A stretch of DNA of 64,000 bases from Fusarium oxysporum f. sp. lycopersici 4287 (taxonomy: Eukaryota > Ascomycota > Sordariomycetes > Hypocreales > Nectriaceae). The DNA lies in NCBI RefSeq assembly GCF_000149955.1, contig NC_030986.1:95863-159862 (forward strand), written 5' to 3'. Both the position numbers and the translations under genes were made by a program. Positions 25,384 through 37,356 of this stretch are shown here, one piece after another (the stretch's first letter is position 1; every line of letters starts with the position of its first letter). Under the pieces are notes generated by a model. The model worked only from the letters and a program-made list of their open reading frames with translations, was not told the origin of the DNA and did not search any database.

Positions 25384-27710
25384 CTGGCCTGACGCTTTGT
25401 GGCTATGCCGTTTGTGCTTGCCATGTTCATGCTACCTTGCACGGCTCCTGAGTTTTTAAATGTAATCTCCTGGTCTTATATCATATCATATTATTAGGCA
25501 GCGTGGAAAATCGTGACCTTACCATTGTATTCATCGTCGGAAAGAAAGAGCCACCATACAACGCTTAGAGGACAAATCGGAACTCAGGCGTCCTGCTAAA
25601 GCTGCATCACTATTTGTTCTTGTGAACCCTCCCGGCAACCCTCCTGTAACCCGAGTCAAGCACCCATCAGCCGATATACCATAGGACAGCCTAGAGGAAA
25701 TACAAACCATACTAGGTTCTTCAGCAGCGTAGGGCCAACTAAAGATAGTTTTGATACAGACAGCAACAGCTGCTACAAGCGAGACCTCGTTGCTCCTAAA
25801 CCTTATATTTACTCTGCCAAGCCTAGGCAGGCTATAGAGACTAGAGATGGAGCAGACAAGGCATTCGGTTATCTCTGAACTCCACCGGATAACACATAGC
25901 CAAATGATCTATCCTACTTTTAATAAGGCATAAGCACCGCTATGCCGCTTATGGCGGGTAGATATGCCGTAATGCATAACACTAAGTAGTACACAAATAT
26001 GTATTCTATTAGTAATAATAAAAGCTATGCTGGTTAATAAAGTAACTAGAATAACAACAGCCAGAGTAACCTAGCATATGAATAGAAAGAGATCATTATT
26101 CCTCTGCTAACAACTCTAGAGATATTCCTTCTAGAATTAGTAATAGCTATTTTACAGATATTATTATACTAATATAGCTCCGGTCACGTAAATCAAGCTA
26201 AGCCGCTTCTTTGCATCTAAAGAAGTTATAGCTCCTATAGCACTCTACCTTCTGGCTGACCTGGCTGCAGTTGCACTACTACTGTATATGCAAAAGTAGA
26301 TAATTATTGAATCGCTCCTCTACTTTCTACTAATAGTATATCTCTTGGTATATATATACCTAACCTAATAACTACTATATACTATGCTAATATCCTAATT
26401 ATACTTAACTCTAAATCCTTATTAAGTAAATAGCTATAAAAGTTAAAGCAAGTAGGTAAGAGAGGTAGAGGTATTAGTTAGGTATATAAATAAAGCCTGA
26501 TTTGGTAAATAGTATGCCTAAAGTGAAATCGACAAATATCCTAGTTAGACAAGCAAGGATGGGCGTTAAATGCTTAAGTTCTGATAATCAACAATATGAG
26601 GCTCTTGGCAACAGTATGACATTTGTAGCTGCAATTGCTGGTGTAAGGAGACATTAGACAGAGAAAAGGAACCAGAAGGAAAGTAGCCAGGAGGAAAGAA
26701 ATTAAAGCAAAAGGCTAGGCAATGACTTGCCAAATAACTCAGAAAACAAACACAGTTACGGGTGGAGATATACCGAGCACTGTCGACCCTGGGCGTCTCT
26801 GGGAAAGTCAGTTTTAGCCCATAAGCCCGACGGCTGTTAGATAATATCCACGTCGCGCGCATTACTTCACCTTACCTCGTAGATCGAGCACGTTGTTGCA
26901 ACTTCGTCCTTGTTTCGCGCTGTCGGCTTCAGCTCGCTTCAGCTTATGATAGGTGCGCCAGATAATTACGTCTGAAATGTGAGCTAGATGTGTTATTTGC
27001 AGTTGAAAACTGTGGCTGAGGGTTAACAATGATCGCATGGAACTTAGATTACTCGGCAAATGTGTCAGACGAACAGTCGTGATTGCCATAGTTCGGCAGA
27101 TGTGTTAAAAGATAGATACCTCATCATAGTGGGAAAGACGCATGTAGCTTGTAGTCAATTATATACAGCTGTGCATGTTGTGACAGGGTTGCATCTGCCG
27201 AGCCTCACCACGAGATACGAGAACTGACAGCTAAGGATATATCCTTGACAGGTCTTTTGTCTATACGACGAAGTAAACTACTATGTTTTGGGAAGGTTGA
27301 CCGGAGCTGGCTTGGTCTATACTGCTTGTCTATGTCATTTTAAGCAATAAGGCGATGTTTGGCTTACAGCAATTGGAACTTTAAATGCATTCCGTGCCGT
27401 GATTGCCGAACTAGATCTGGCTCTTGAACTATATCTATGGTAAGGCCGAGAAGTGTGCTGGTACTAGTAAGGTTTAGAATTTAAGTTTAACATTTACCCC
27501 TAATACTTTACTACTCAACCTACTATCTTAGCTGGTGTTTCAGATGAATATAGGACTAGAATTCTCGTATTCCGGTCTGCCCTTCATCTTACTCCTACAA
27601 TGGCACAATTGCATGCATGCCTACTTGCCAGTCCTACCTTCAAAGATGAAGCTTTACTGAGTATTCAGTGGCATGGTAAGAAATAGCACCGTGATCTCGA
27701 CAGTGTTTGC
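25384..27710. other. gene-poor region with AT-rich core
   Basis: 25880-26520 is AT-rich with RIP character. The rest has no supported gene. Open stretches at 26566-27089 on the minus strand lack motifs. Confidence 0.45.
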
Positions 27711-27711
27711 A

Positions 27712-27719
27712 TATAAATA
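27712..27719 (+). promoter_or_regulatory. TATA box of the secreted protein gene
   Basis: TATAAATA lies about 120 bp before the ATG at 27838, with a pyrimidine-rich leader (CTCTCC, CTACCTCTAAC) between. This fits a strongly expressed fungal secreted-protein promoter. Confidence 0.5.
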
Positions 27720-27837
27720 GGCCAACACCTCGTCCCTTTCCATTCTCCATCTCCTCATCACATCCACAAGTTATTCAACAGATCTTTATTCCGCTCTTTA
27801 CAACTCTCCACCGTCTACCTCTAACATCCTTCTCACC

Positions 27838-28455
27838 ATGAAGTTCTCTCTTGGTCCCATCCTTCTCGGCCTCGCTACCATTGCAGGCGTGACAGCCTCG
27901 CCTGTACCATCCTCCGACATTTCTCCATCCAACAACAATGTTATCAGCCCCCTTCCTGCCCTGGGCGTACCCGGGGATCATGAAAACGCCAACGCTGAGA
28001 CAAACGAAGTTGCGATCGTTCCTCGCGACTTGAGTGACGAAGCAGCTTCAGGCATATCTAAGAGAGCCATCGACTCGTTCTTCAAGATCCACGTTGTGAA
28101 CGGAGCTGGCAGAGTCCTGGGAATCATTGTCATCGACTACGTGATCAATCAACTCCCAGGCAACCATGAGGGTATCAACGCCTTCTTTGATAAACTCACC
28201 AACGTCAAGACCAACGGTCCCGTTGTCGCTACGCACTTCGAGAATGGCGCAAATCCTTTCAAGACCGCACAGAATGCAATTTTTGACTTCAGCACTAAAG
28301 TAGTATCTGGTGTCATTGACCTAGGTCTGGATGCTAGCGGCACTGCTGTGAGCGTTGTCAGCACTGCCGGCATCGAATTGGGCAATCTTGTTGTTGCAAA
28401 AGCCCTCCATATCTTCAACGACAAAAACCAGAAGATTGGAAGCGTGGCGATTTAA
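27838..28455 (+). CDS. small secreted protein, kexin-site type, unknown family
   Basis: Single-exon gene of 205 aa. The N-terminus is a clear signal peptide (MKFSLGPILLGLATIAGVTA, cleavage near residue 20). A Pro/Ser/Asn-rich, acidic propeptide-like segment follows. The dibasic pair Lys75-Arg76 (GISKRAIDS) is a candidate Kex2 site, leaving a mature domain of about 129 residues. That domain has no cysteine that I can see, is rich in Val, Ala and Asn, and contains GRVLGIIVIDYVINQLPG and LDASGTAVSVVSTAG. It resembles no enzyme I know; a secreted effector or surface protein is a guess. The start is supported by the TATA box, the CACCATG context and the leader. Confidence 0.75.
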   Translation: MKFSLGPILLGLATIAGVTASPVPSSDISPSNNNVISPLPALGVPGDHENANAETNEVAIVPRDLSDEAASGISKRAIDSFFKIHVVNGAGRVLGIIVIDYVINQLPGNHEGINAFFDKLTNVKTNGPVVATHFENGANPFKTAQNAIFDFSTKVVSGVIDLGLDASGTAVSVVSTAGIELGNLVVAKALHIFNDKNQKIGSVAI

Positions 28456-29713
28456 AGGCGCCTGGCAAGGCCTCTTTGAGAGACTGATTTCGAGGCGAGT
28501 GAATATCGGAGGAAGAGCTGGTGATGCATAGATCGAGAGGGTTTTTACAAAGGCTGAACAAAGAAGGGCTCTTCGTTGTTGATGAAGACTTGCTCTAACC
28601 GTTGGCCTTGACTTTTCCCTTTGAACTTGCTTATCTTGGATGTATATAGGAGGACTATAAGATAGTATATTAAAGAACATAAAAAATTAAATTATATATA
28701 TTTAGATTTTGAGCCACGAGTTGCCACATATCCTTGCGATCTTTTAAGACTGTTATTTCATGCTTATAGACATCAGAGCTGGTGCTTACTGCGCATCTTA
28801 CCTCGTATACTGAAGTTGATAAATAATATCGATAATCACTCAAGGTTTACTGCCACTTGAAGAATCCAGTTCCTTAAACTTAGATGCCACGTCGCACTTG
28901 ACCTTGACATCGTGCATACGCGATATAAGACGGCCACGAAAAGGTGCATGAGAAAAGTAGAGGTCTATCCTTTTTGGCTTGAAGCGCGGAGACCTGAGAT
29001 TTATGTCATCTGACGTGTTCCGAATGAGACCGAAGATGATGCTGAACGGGGTTCTTCGCATCGATTAAAGACCTGGCAATTGCGACTAATGACCGCGACG
29101 ATAGTGATGTCTGATAGCCACTGCCTTTAATAAGTGTAAATAAGTATCTGATGCTTTGTAGAGTTGAGTAATGTGTTAAGTTTGGAATATAGTAGTTGCT
29201 GCGCTGTGTATAAAGTGGCTTTAGGCTAGCACTACTGGATTTCTTGGGGTGAGATTAGAAGGGAACGTTTGTCGATCCTACATTACTATCTCCTCAGGGC
29301 ATGCCGACCAACCGATTCTACTGCATGGAAGTGCTGTGGAGCAATTACTTCATGTCCTTCGGGTGACTAGTTAATATGTTATTCAAGATCATTGCCCTTC
29401 GCATCCGAAATTGAAACATCAATCGCCGCACTCATGCAGTATTAAAACTCGTACTTGCAACGAAATCCAATATCTGCTCTCCTCCCCTGGCTGAATCCTT
29501 TATAGATACTGCGATTAACTGCATGAACTATTCTGATAAGCAAGAGTGTATAAAGTGCTAGTGAGTGTGTTCTATCTACTTGATAGTTTGGATAAAGAAT
29601 GATATATTAGTCCTAAGGTGTCGCAGTGGAGCGCCGTCGGTCCCGTTCTTGTTGGTCTCCCATAATTGGTTATGCTGTGGCAGAAGTAACCTTCGAAGCT
29701 TGCCATCCCTTAA
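28456..29713. other. intergenic
   Basis: Downstream region of the secreted protein gene and of the minus-strand gene ending at 29714. It is AT-leaning and no gene was recognised. Confidence 0.45.
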
Positions 29714-30537
29714 CTAGAAGTTAAAACCGGCAACCTCAACGTTATATGTAGCTTTGCCACAGTTGAGATAGGCAGGCTCCTCTTGGCTACAAGATGCACC
29801 CAGCTCGAAAGAAGCCTCGTAGATACCACCAGTGGCTGCCTTGTTTCCCCTGAACCATACACATCTTGCCTTCCACTCCCGATTTACAAACTGGTAGAAA
29901 AGATCTTCGCCAATGTCGGCCCCTTTTTGTTGTGAGCTGCCTCAATTTCGGTAGGTGGGAGATAGTTTTGTGTACTTACAAACGGAAGCATCGGCGTCGT
30001 ACGGTACTCCCAAGTGCGCAGGTCGTCAGACCAGAAGCGGGTATCGTAGTAGGCGCGACATAAAGCTCTCTTTCCACTCGGATCCGGAATGTCGACTCTA
30101 GTATCAAGACGCTTATGCAGATAACCATCCTTCTCATATGTGATGTACCTCTGGATAGATGAGGTGTGGTTGAACTGTCACTCAACAATGGCGGGATTGT
30201 CAATAGTTCTGTTGAGCCCATGTCGATGCGAGTTTGCGTTTTCATACCAATCAACATCAACACCGTCGACACGGAAAACGGGGGAATCACAGGGAGTAGG
30301 ATTGGTCAGTCCGATAAAGGTAGCTCCAGCAGTGGCACCAGCAGCGGCAATGAAGGTGACGAGATGTGTCAGGATATCAACACCACAGGCGGCGTTAGTA
30401 GCAGAGTGGCGAGGGCAATCGAGAGCGGTGTTGCGAAGAGCGACGAAGAAGGCACCGGCACTGAAGGTTGCTGTGCTCACCAAGATGGTCAGGGCCGAGA
30501 TGGGCCCACGAGCGGCCAGCAGAGCTGGGATAAACAT
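29714..30537 (-). pseudogene. secreted/membrane-anchored protein interrupted by one in-frame TGA
   Basis: ATG at 30537 opens a hydrophobic leader (ISALTILVSTATFSAGAFFV), then a Cys-bearing region with another hydrophobic stretch (LVTFIAAAGATAGATFIG). The frame stops at TGA 30178-30180. The same frame then stays open with protein-like sequence (TSSIQRYITYEKDGYLHKRL, CRAYYDTRFWSDDLRTWEYR) up to a donor near 29979. A further exon (about 29922-29714) has FYQFVNREWKARCVWFRGNK and ends with a TAG. The TGA is one C-to-T change away from an Arg CGA codon. Removing the stop as an intron would need one of only 36 nt, shorter than usual. So it is either a nonsense allele or a shorter genuine protein. 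The family is unknown to me. Confidence 0.6.
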
Positions 30538-31976
30538 GCTTGCTTTGTGTAATAAATAAGGTCAGAGAATAATGAAGTTGATGTAAAGGTGCTTGCTGCT
30601 TGCTTGGTCGTTGAGAGTGAATGAGACTGGAGTTTATATATATCTTGCATCGAGCTCACTATTGTAATACTGAATTTTCTCTTCTATACTGACCGAGATG
30701 TCGTCGGCATCCTTAGGTGGTCCCTGTATTGCCGGGATACGATGCCGGCCGTCTCCCGAGGGTCCCTATCGGAGACTGTGCCGAGCAGGCGGGTAGATCG
30801 GCAGCCGTATATGCGGCTATTCTCGTATTTAGCAACTATTCACGATCCTCTGAATGGACTTAGACTTATGTAGCGAATCAGTAGGATTGAATATCTACCT
30901 AGCTGTGAGAGGTCATATTTACTAATTTAAGAGTAAAGGCCATTTACACGCGTCGCTGTAAAGTCTTGGCCTAGGACCTTCTCTTTGCGTAGTAACCTGG
31001 TTATCTTGCAATGAAGAGCTATCTGACAAGCACCGATCGCCGCCACTGTGTATTATAATGGTTTCCTGAGATTCATTCTCACCGCGGTAGGCGAGGCGGT
31101 CTCGAGTTGATCACGTCCCTGACTCTTTGGGAACAGGATCGCATGCCGTTCTTGCCGGCAAGATGCCGAAGATCCATAATCTGGTTGTCAGTGACCATCT
31201 ACCTGGCTCGTATCCTCTTTACCAACCCGCGATAAATGAAGTCTTCTGCTTCGGAGTGGAGGCAATGAGGCCTTGTCTGAGTAATAGGTAAGTCCGTTAG
31301 CTATAGTATACTGAATTGAGTCCTTTCCCAGATGCACGTGTCGTCTAGCGCCGGCATTGTTTCAATAGCTATCAAGGTATGGCATTGTATAAGGTTAAAC
31401 TTTGCGCTATTAACACAGCTAATAGGGACGTGATACTAATCATGTTTGGAACTGTACAGTCTGGCCTGACCATGCCTATCTTAACGCAGCTTTCCTCGTC
31501 TGAAGTAGGCTGCCGAGACTACTGAGACTCACATTCATCCACTCAAAGTCTTTTCAATCCATATTTTCAAGCTCACATCCGTGGAATTAGCTGGTCATGA
31601 CATCTCCAATAGGTTCCTGGGACCAACTTTTGACTAGCGAGGACTAGCTGGGCCACAGCGCCGGCAGATGGACCTGACAAGCAAAACGTACCTGCCTACC
31701 CGGGTATGGCGTATAGTTAATTACATTCGATCAGTCATGTACTGGTAAAAGGAAAGGGCTAGGAGCAAGGCCAGGGAAATTGACGACGCGTACCTATGCA
31801 CAGACACTCCACGCGAAACATCACCACCTTCTCAATTCGGAAACATGCTGTTGATGTCAGCTTCGCTTCTATAGTCCGCGGAACAACCTGCCGACATGAC
31901 GATCCCGCTCGTGCTATTGGCAAAACAAATCTGAGTTTTATGGTTTGTATTCAGTGAGCCATCTTGAATCTACCTT
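30538..31976. other. intergenic
   Basis: A TATA-like run (30636-30646) upstream of the 30537 start suits its promoter on the minus strand. 30690-30800 is GC-rich with several CGG/CCG words. No gene was recognised. Confidence 0.4.
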
Positions 31977-34900
31977 CTATCCTACAGCTGCCAACAAACT
32001 CGCAAACCACGTCTCATCGACCCTTGCCAGTGTCCGAGGGTCACCAGTCTCTACAATCCTTCCGTGATCCAAAACAAGCACCCTGTCGCAAAATTCAGAC
32101 ACAATGTGCAGCCGATGCGCTACCATAACGATAGTACAGCCCGCAAACTCCCTGTCAATCATCGCAAGCATGTCCCGCTCGGTATCAGCATCAACCGAGC
32201 TGGTGAACTCATCCAAGAGGAGTACAGAACTACCCGTCGTCTTCCGCTTGAGCACTGCTCGTGCAATGTTGAAGACCTGCCTCTGGCCTTGACTCAGTGA
32301 GGATTCTGATAGAACACCGTCAAGTCCACCCTGGGCCTCCACCATGTTCCAGAGGTCCATTGCTTGCAGCACTTCGCGACACTGCTCTATGGTGGCTGAG
32401 CCCAGTGGATCAAGATTCTCCATAAAAGTGCTGCCTATGGGCAAGAACACTGGGTCTTGGGGCACTGTTATTAGTCTTTCCCGTATTGTCTGTGGACTTA
32501 TGGATGAGAGAGGAACACCGTCAATGGACAATGTGTACTCGGCATCATCCTGTTGTACGGGCTCCAGAAGAGCGAGAAGAAGGAGAATAAAAGAAGATTT
32601 TCCGCTACCATCGCTTCAGTTAGCCAAAATGCCTTTCGAAAATTTGTGTGATGTTGAGAGACAAACCTTCCTGTACGACCGCACAAAGCTATCCTTTCGC
32701 CCGCTCGGATCGAGACGTCAATTCCTTGCAGCGCATATTCCTCAGCATCTCCACTAAATCCAAATTGTAAGTCACCGTTTCCGGTTCCGTCTCCAGAAAG
32801 CTTGAGCAAGAAACTTACTTATACGTCGCCCAAATTCCCCGAGCCTCAACATTTCCCTTAGATGGCCACCGTTCATCACGTTTCCCTTCATCATGCGAAA
32901 TACGTTCCGTCCCAGTCTTGGTAGTAAAATTCCGGAGCCGAGCTACGGCTCCAATAGAAGTCTCTAGCGCAGCATAGAATCGCACAATGTCACTCAAGGA
33001 CTGACTCAACGTCATCAAAGTGACTAGCGATGCACCAGAGAGACTTGAACTAGACCGAAGCTGAGTTATTACACCTACGAGAGCTGTCGCCGTAACAGAG
33101 ACGACCACGATTAAAGTCAGATACAGCCAGCGCTGCACCATTGAAAGTAGATACATCGTCCTCTGGGACTGGGTCAGCAGTCGGTGATGTGTTGATGTTC
33201 TCTCCGTCCAGCNNNNNNNNNNNNNNNNNNNNNNNNNNNNNNNNNNNNNNNNNNNNNNNNNNNNNNNNNNNNNNNNNNNNNNNNNNNNNNNNNNNNNNNN
33301 NNNNNNNNNNNNNNNNNNNNNNNNNNNNNNNNNNNNNNNNNNNNNNNNNNNNNNNNNNNNNNNNNNNNNNNNNNNNNNNNNNNNNNNNNNNNNNNNNNNN
33401 NNNNNNNNNNNGATAGCCGAAGCTGTCGAGACGTTCGGAGGTAAAACCGTTGTATCAACCATAAGATAAGTATCATGGCCGGATAAGTAAGTCCTAGCCA
33501 AGGTGATGACGACGCAATAAGCACTCCCATACCAATGACACCAAATATATCCAGCACCACATTAGCCACAGCCATAGGAAGCTCATTATCAATAATAGTT
33601 ATATCTTGAGAGAAGTAATTGGTGATAGTGCCAGTGTCTGATGTTGTCAAGAGTTGCAACGGTGCGTTTATGACGGTTTCCAACGCCCTCTGGTGCAGTA
33701 CCGAGCCACTAAGGCGAATGAAAGGGCCTAGAACCAGAACCACAGCAGCCATGAATGATACTAAAGCAAGTATTTGAAGCATTGCGTATATACCGATGTA
33801 GTAGGCCTGAGCGTGCATTTGTACCAAGCCTCTTTGTGGCCGGGCCGCATCGTCAGCCCAGAATGTGAGCCATATGCGTGGGAAGTTGTTGAGGAAGCCG
33901 TTGCATACACAAGCGAAAACGAAGGCGATAATGGGAGTTAGGCCAATTGTACGTATGTAATAGCCAAAGACGCTCGTGTCACCCAATTTTCGTGCCTCTG
34001 CTTCTTCTGCAGTCATGGCTACAGTTGGTGATGAGTGGAAGGGTGCTGGCTCTTCTGTGCTTCCAAGTGCTTCAGTCGAAGCTGGCTCTGAATCGAAGCC
34101 TAGAGCAGAATTTGGACGGGTATCTTCACCCGTGGGCTTCTCTCCAAATACATCTCCAGTACTGCTGATTCTGATGGCATGGCCCGCAGCTTGAAAGTGC
34201 CGAAGGTTATGTGTGCACAGAATAACAGTGGCACCACGACGACGAAGCAGACCATCTCGTCCAAAGACATGTCGGAAAACATGATCAGTCGTTCTGGCAT
34301 CTAAGCCGCTGAGTACATCATCAAAGATCAGGAGGTCGGCGTCTACAAGGTATAGCGCCCTCGCAATTGCCACTCGTTGCCGCTGTCCGCCGCTCAAGGC
34401 GATGCCACTACTTCCGATCATTGTGCTATCGCCCTGGGGGAGATTCGTGAGGTCTTGGTCGAGCATAGTAGCGTTTATAATGGAAGTATATCGCTTGTCG
34501 TCAAAGTGATTGCTACCTATGATGTTGTTGCGGATGGTGGTATTTGTTAAGAACGGCTGTTGATCACAGTAGCCAACGACTCTGGAACGAGGAACAACCG
34601 TTGAGCCTGTCGAAAAGGGGACCTCGCCGAGAATGGCTTTGCATAAGGTGGATTTCCCGCTTGCAACAGGACCAACGACAGCTGTGAGACGTGACGATGG
34701 AATGGTTATGTTGACATGCTTAAGAACAGCAACGTTCTCGTGCCACCCAAAGCTGCCGTTCTTGATCACGACGTGAGGGGCTCCTTTCTTCTCTAAAGTC
34801 TTCACCTCAAATCCAATACCGCTCATGCCAGCTACAGAAGGAGAAGACGAAGTCACAGATGCGGCTGACACCATGCCATTATCAAGATGGCGATACTCAA

Positions 34901-36675
34901 ACCTTGGGTCGCGCTCTAGATACGTCTGGATCCGTTGAAGACAAGTTAGCGCCCCAAGAAACTGTGGAATTTTCTGAAACAGTATCATGAGAGGCGATGC
35001 GAGAAGGGTAAGGTAGGAGATGGAGACGAATATCGAGGTCGTGTTGAGCGTCTTGGTGGCCACCGCAAAAGTAATAACGGGAGATAAGGTCATGGGAACC
35101 TGAGAGACAGTGGCTGCTGCAGCGAGGAGCATACGCCAACGCCCACCGATCTCAATCTCTGTCACTCGCAGTCTCTGTACGTAAGATTGAATTGGCTTTG
35201 TCATGCCAGACATCTTGACGAGCTTCATCTGCGCAATAGCAGCCGCAGTGACACCAACTCTCGTTTCGATTGCTTCCATCCATTCTTTTTGACGTGGTCC
35301 AAGAAGCTTACCTATCCCAAACGCCGTGAGCGTTGAGACGGCGACTACACCAAGGGAGGCAGCAAATGCAGCGCCAAGCTCTCGTTGGAGGAGCCAGCAA
35401 GACAGAGCAATCTGGATAGTGTTGGCCCAGTATTCATGGAGGTCAAGAACACCTCTTGTGATGCGCTCCACGTCGGTGCTCATTAATGTGAGGGCGCTAG
35501 AATCACCATCCGCGGGCATTCTAAGCTCTGTAGTCTTCTCGTACACGGCGAGCACTAGAATGCCACGGACCATGATGACGAAACGCTCTTGGAAGTACCA
35601 GTATAATGCTGTTGAGAATGCAATGGCCCCGTACGTTAGAGCTGTAGCGCCAATGAGTCCATATCCATGATTCTGGTCTTGGTCTTCGCTCTGTAGGTAG
35701 TGCAAGAGGGCGTGGATGAGAAACGGTTGGCATATGCTGGCAGCGAGGAGCGCTGCACGAGGAATAATCGGTGGTAATAACTGGAGGAGTAGGATCCGCA
35801 GCAATAGTCGTGCCAGACCGTATTTCTGGCCCTTGTAGGGGTTGTTGTGAACTCGCTCAACGAGATGTTGATGTGTCTCAGCTGTAAGGGCTTTGTCGAG
35901 GGGATACAAACTCTCCAGCGTCAGGATGACACGATAGCCTTTCATAAACAACGTGTTCAGCCAGAAGAAGACGCCAAGATTCCAAATGCCACTCGTCTCC
36001 TCGGGGCTATGCTGCTTCACATCCCAGCCGAGCCATTTCTCTTTCTGACGTGATTCCAAGAAAACCATGATAGCTTTGAGGGCAGTGGCTGCTGTTAATA
36101 AATATGCATAGTTAGGGTTGAGCCCCGATGGAATGAGAAGCCATGCTGTCCGTGTCCGAGCAACATCAAATAATAACGTGACGGAAAGGTAGGCAGCGAT
36201 GGCTGTTGAAGGTCGCGGGGCTCTTGAATGCTCAATCCATGACAGTGGGATAAGAAGCAGGGCTGCGATGAAAGCAAGGGAGGCAGCAGCTAAAGAACGT
36301 CCTGAAGCGAACTGGGAAGAGTTCCGTCCAAGAATGATGAGAACAAGCTGCAAGACAGTCAAGCCTATTGCAAGAGCCTACACCACGATGAAGAAAGCCT
36401 CTGTTAGTGACATATACTCACACACGATGATGCATTGACCAGAGTGGAGATACATACCAGCTTCGTCCACTGAACTGCCGAGGGACCGACTATTGGGCGA
36501 TGGCAACGGCAAAGTTTTGATATCCGGATAAATCCAAGGCAAATGAAAGCAATAGCTGGTACAATGACAAAGACGACATCTTCAAAGACAACAGTGAAGT
36601 CAAAGTTGCCTCTGCAACCGCGCACAGCAGGCCCCAGCGAGTCATCGTTAAGACAAGGGCTGACAGATGACATGG
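31977..36675 (-). CDS. ABCC-type (MRP-like) ABC transporter
   Basis: Full transporter in five exons: 36675-36458, 36377-32819 (containing the N gap), 32753-32667, 32604-31977, with matching phases. The start begins MSSVSPCLNDDSLGPAVRGC, the usual N-terminus of fungal ABCC pumps. Layout is TMD0, TMD1, NBD1, TMD2, NBD2. NBD1 (about 34680-34270) has Walker A GPVASGKST, signature LSGGQRQRVAIARAL and Walker B LLIFDDVLSGLD, with Asp in place of the catalytic Glu, as usual in this family. NBD2 has Walker A GRTGSGKSS formed across an intron, signature LSQGQRQ, Walker B VLLLDEFTSSVD and the switch His in VMVAHRL. So one canonical and one degenerate ATP site are expected. Such pumps export drugs, conjugates or secondary metabolites at the plasma or vacuolar membrane. 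The gene is divergent from an MFS gene 681 bp away. Outside the gap no break is visible. Confidence 0.88.
33213..33411. other. assembly gap of 199 N inside the ABC transporter
   Basis: Unknown bases fall in the second transmembrane domain. The coding frame on the two sides differs by the N count, so the run cannot be read through as exon. Related proteins normally have only about 27 residues between the flanking motifs (TSRQLRL before, WTERTSTHHR after). The gap size is therefore probably nominal, or it hides an intron. Confidence 0.95.
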
Positions 36676-37356
36676 TACATTCATGCCAGTGGTGATGACC
36701 ACTGAACTGATACTGATAGTCCAAGTCTGCGGGGAAAGTAAAAAAAGGATTCTCGCCCTGGAAATTGGGGTTTATCACGGGTGCATTCTTTATCTACTGA
36801 CACTGCATGCATTGTGCGGCACAGCTGAATGGGGGATCTGCATGTTGGTTGAATGCTTGTCCACCGTGCCCTGTTTTCCCCGCTCGCCCCAACACTGCAC
36901 TGTATCATACTGTACTGCACTTCCCTGCTGCGACAGATAAGGCACCGCAAACACGCCACCAAATCCTGCCAAAAGTCCCTAACCTCCTTGTAGTAGTAGG
37001 GATCGCCAACCTCTTCTCCCTTCCCGCCGTCAAAATCAAGGACGACCAACACAATACTGTACAACTGCGTTTTGTTTTGCTTTGACTCAGATTACTGTGC
37101 TTTTGCATTGCATTGCAGCTGGATACGAGATACTACGTCACATGCATTACAAGCTGCGCGATTCTGGTCCCAACGCGGCTTCGGGTCGTCGCCTAATGTT
37201 GGCCTTATCCTTGCGAAACACGTTCAGCTGTTCATTACCTACCGATAACCAGCATTGGATAAACGAGAATCTCTACATACAGTCAGCACCCATCGTACCC
37301 CAATTGCTGCCAACCTTTTGTTCTGTAAGGCAACATTTCTGTAGCTGGTCTACACG
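36676..37356. promoter_or_regulatory. shared divergent promoter of ABCC and MFS transporters
   Basis: 681 bp between the start codons of the ABC transporter (minus) and the MFS transporter (plus). No gene of its own is supported, although several short frames are open on both strands. The head-to-head arrangement suggests co-regulation of the two exporters; no operator was identified with confidence. Confidence 0.55.

Noticed and set aside
27838..28455. Hydrophobin or LysM effector identity for the secreted protein
   Set aside because: The mature part has no visible cysteine pattern or LysM motif.
33141..33501. Open frames running through the N gap
   Set aside because: They are artefacts of unknown bases; flanks outside the transporter frame make no sense.
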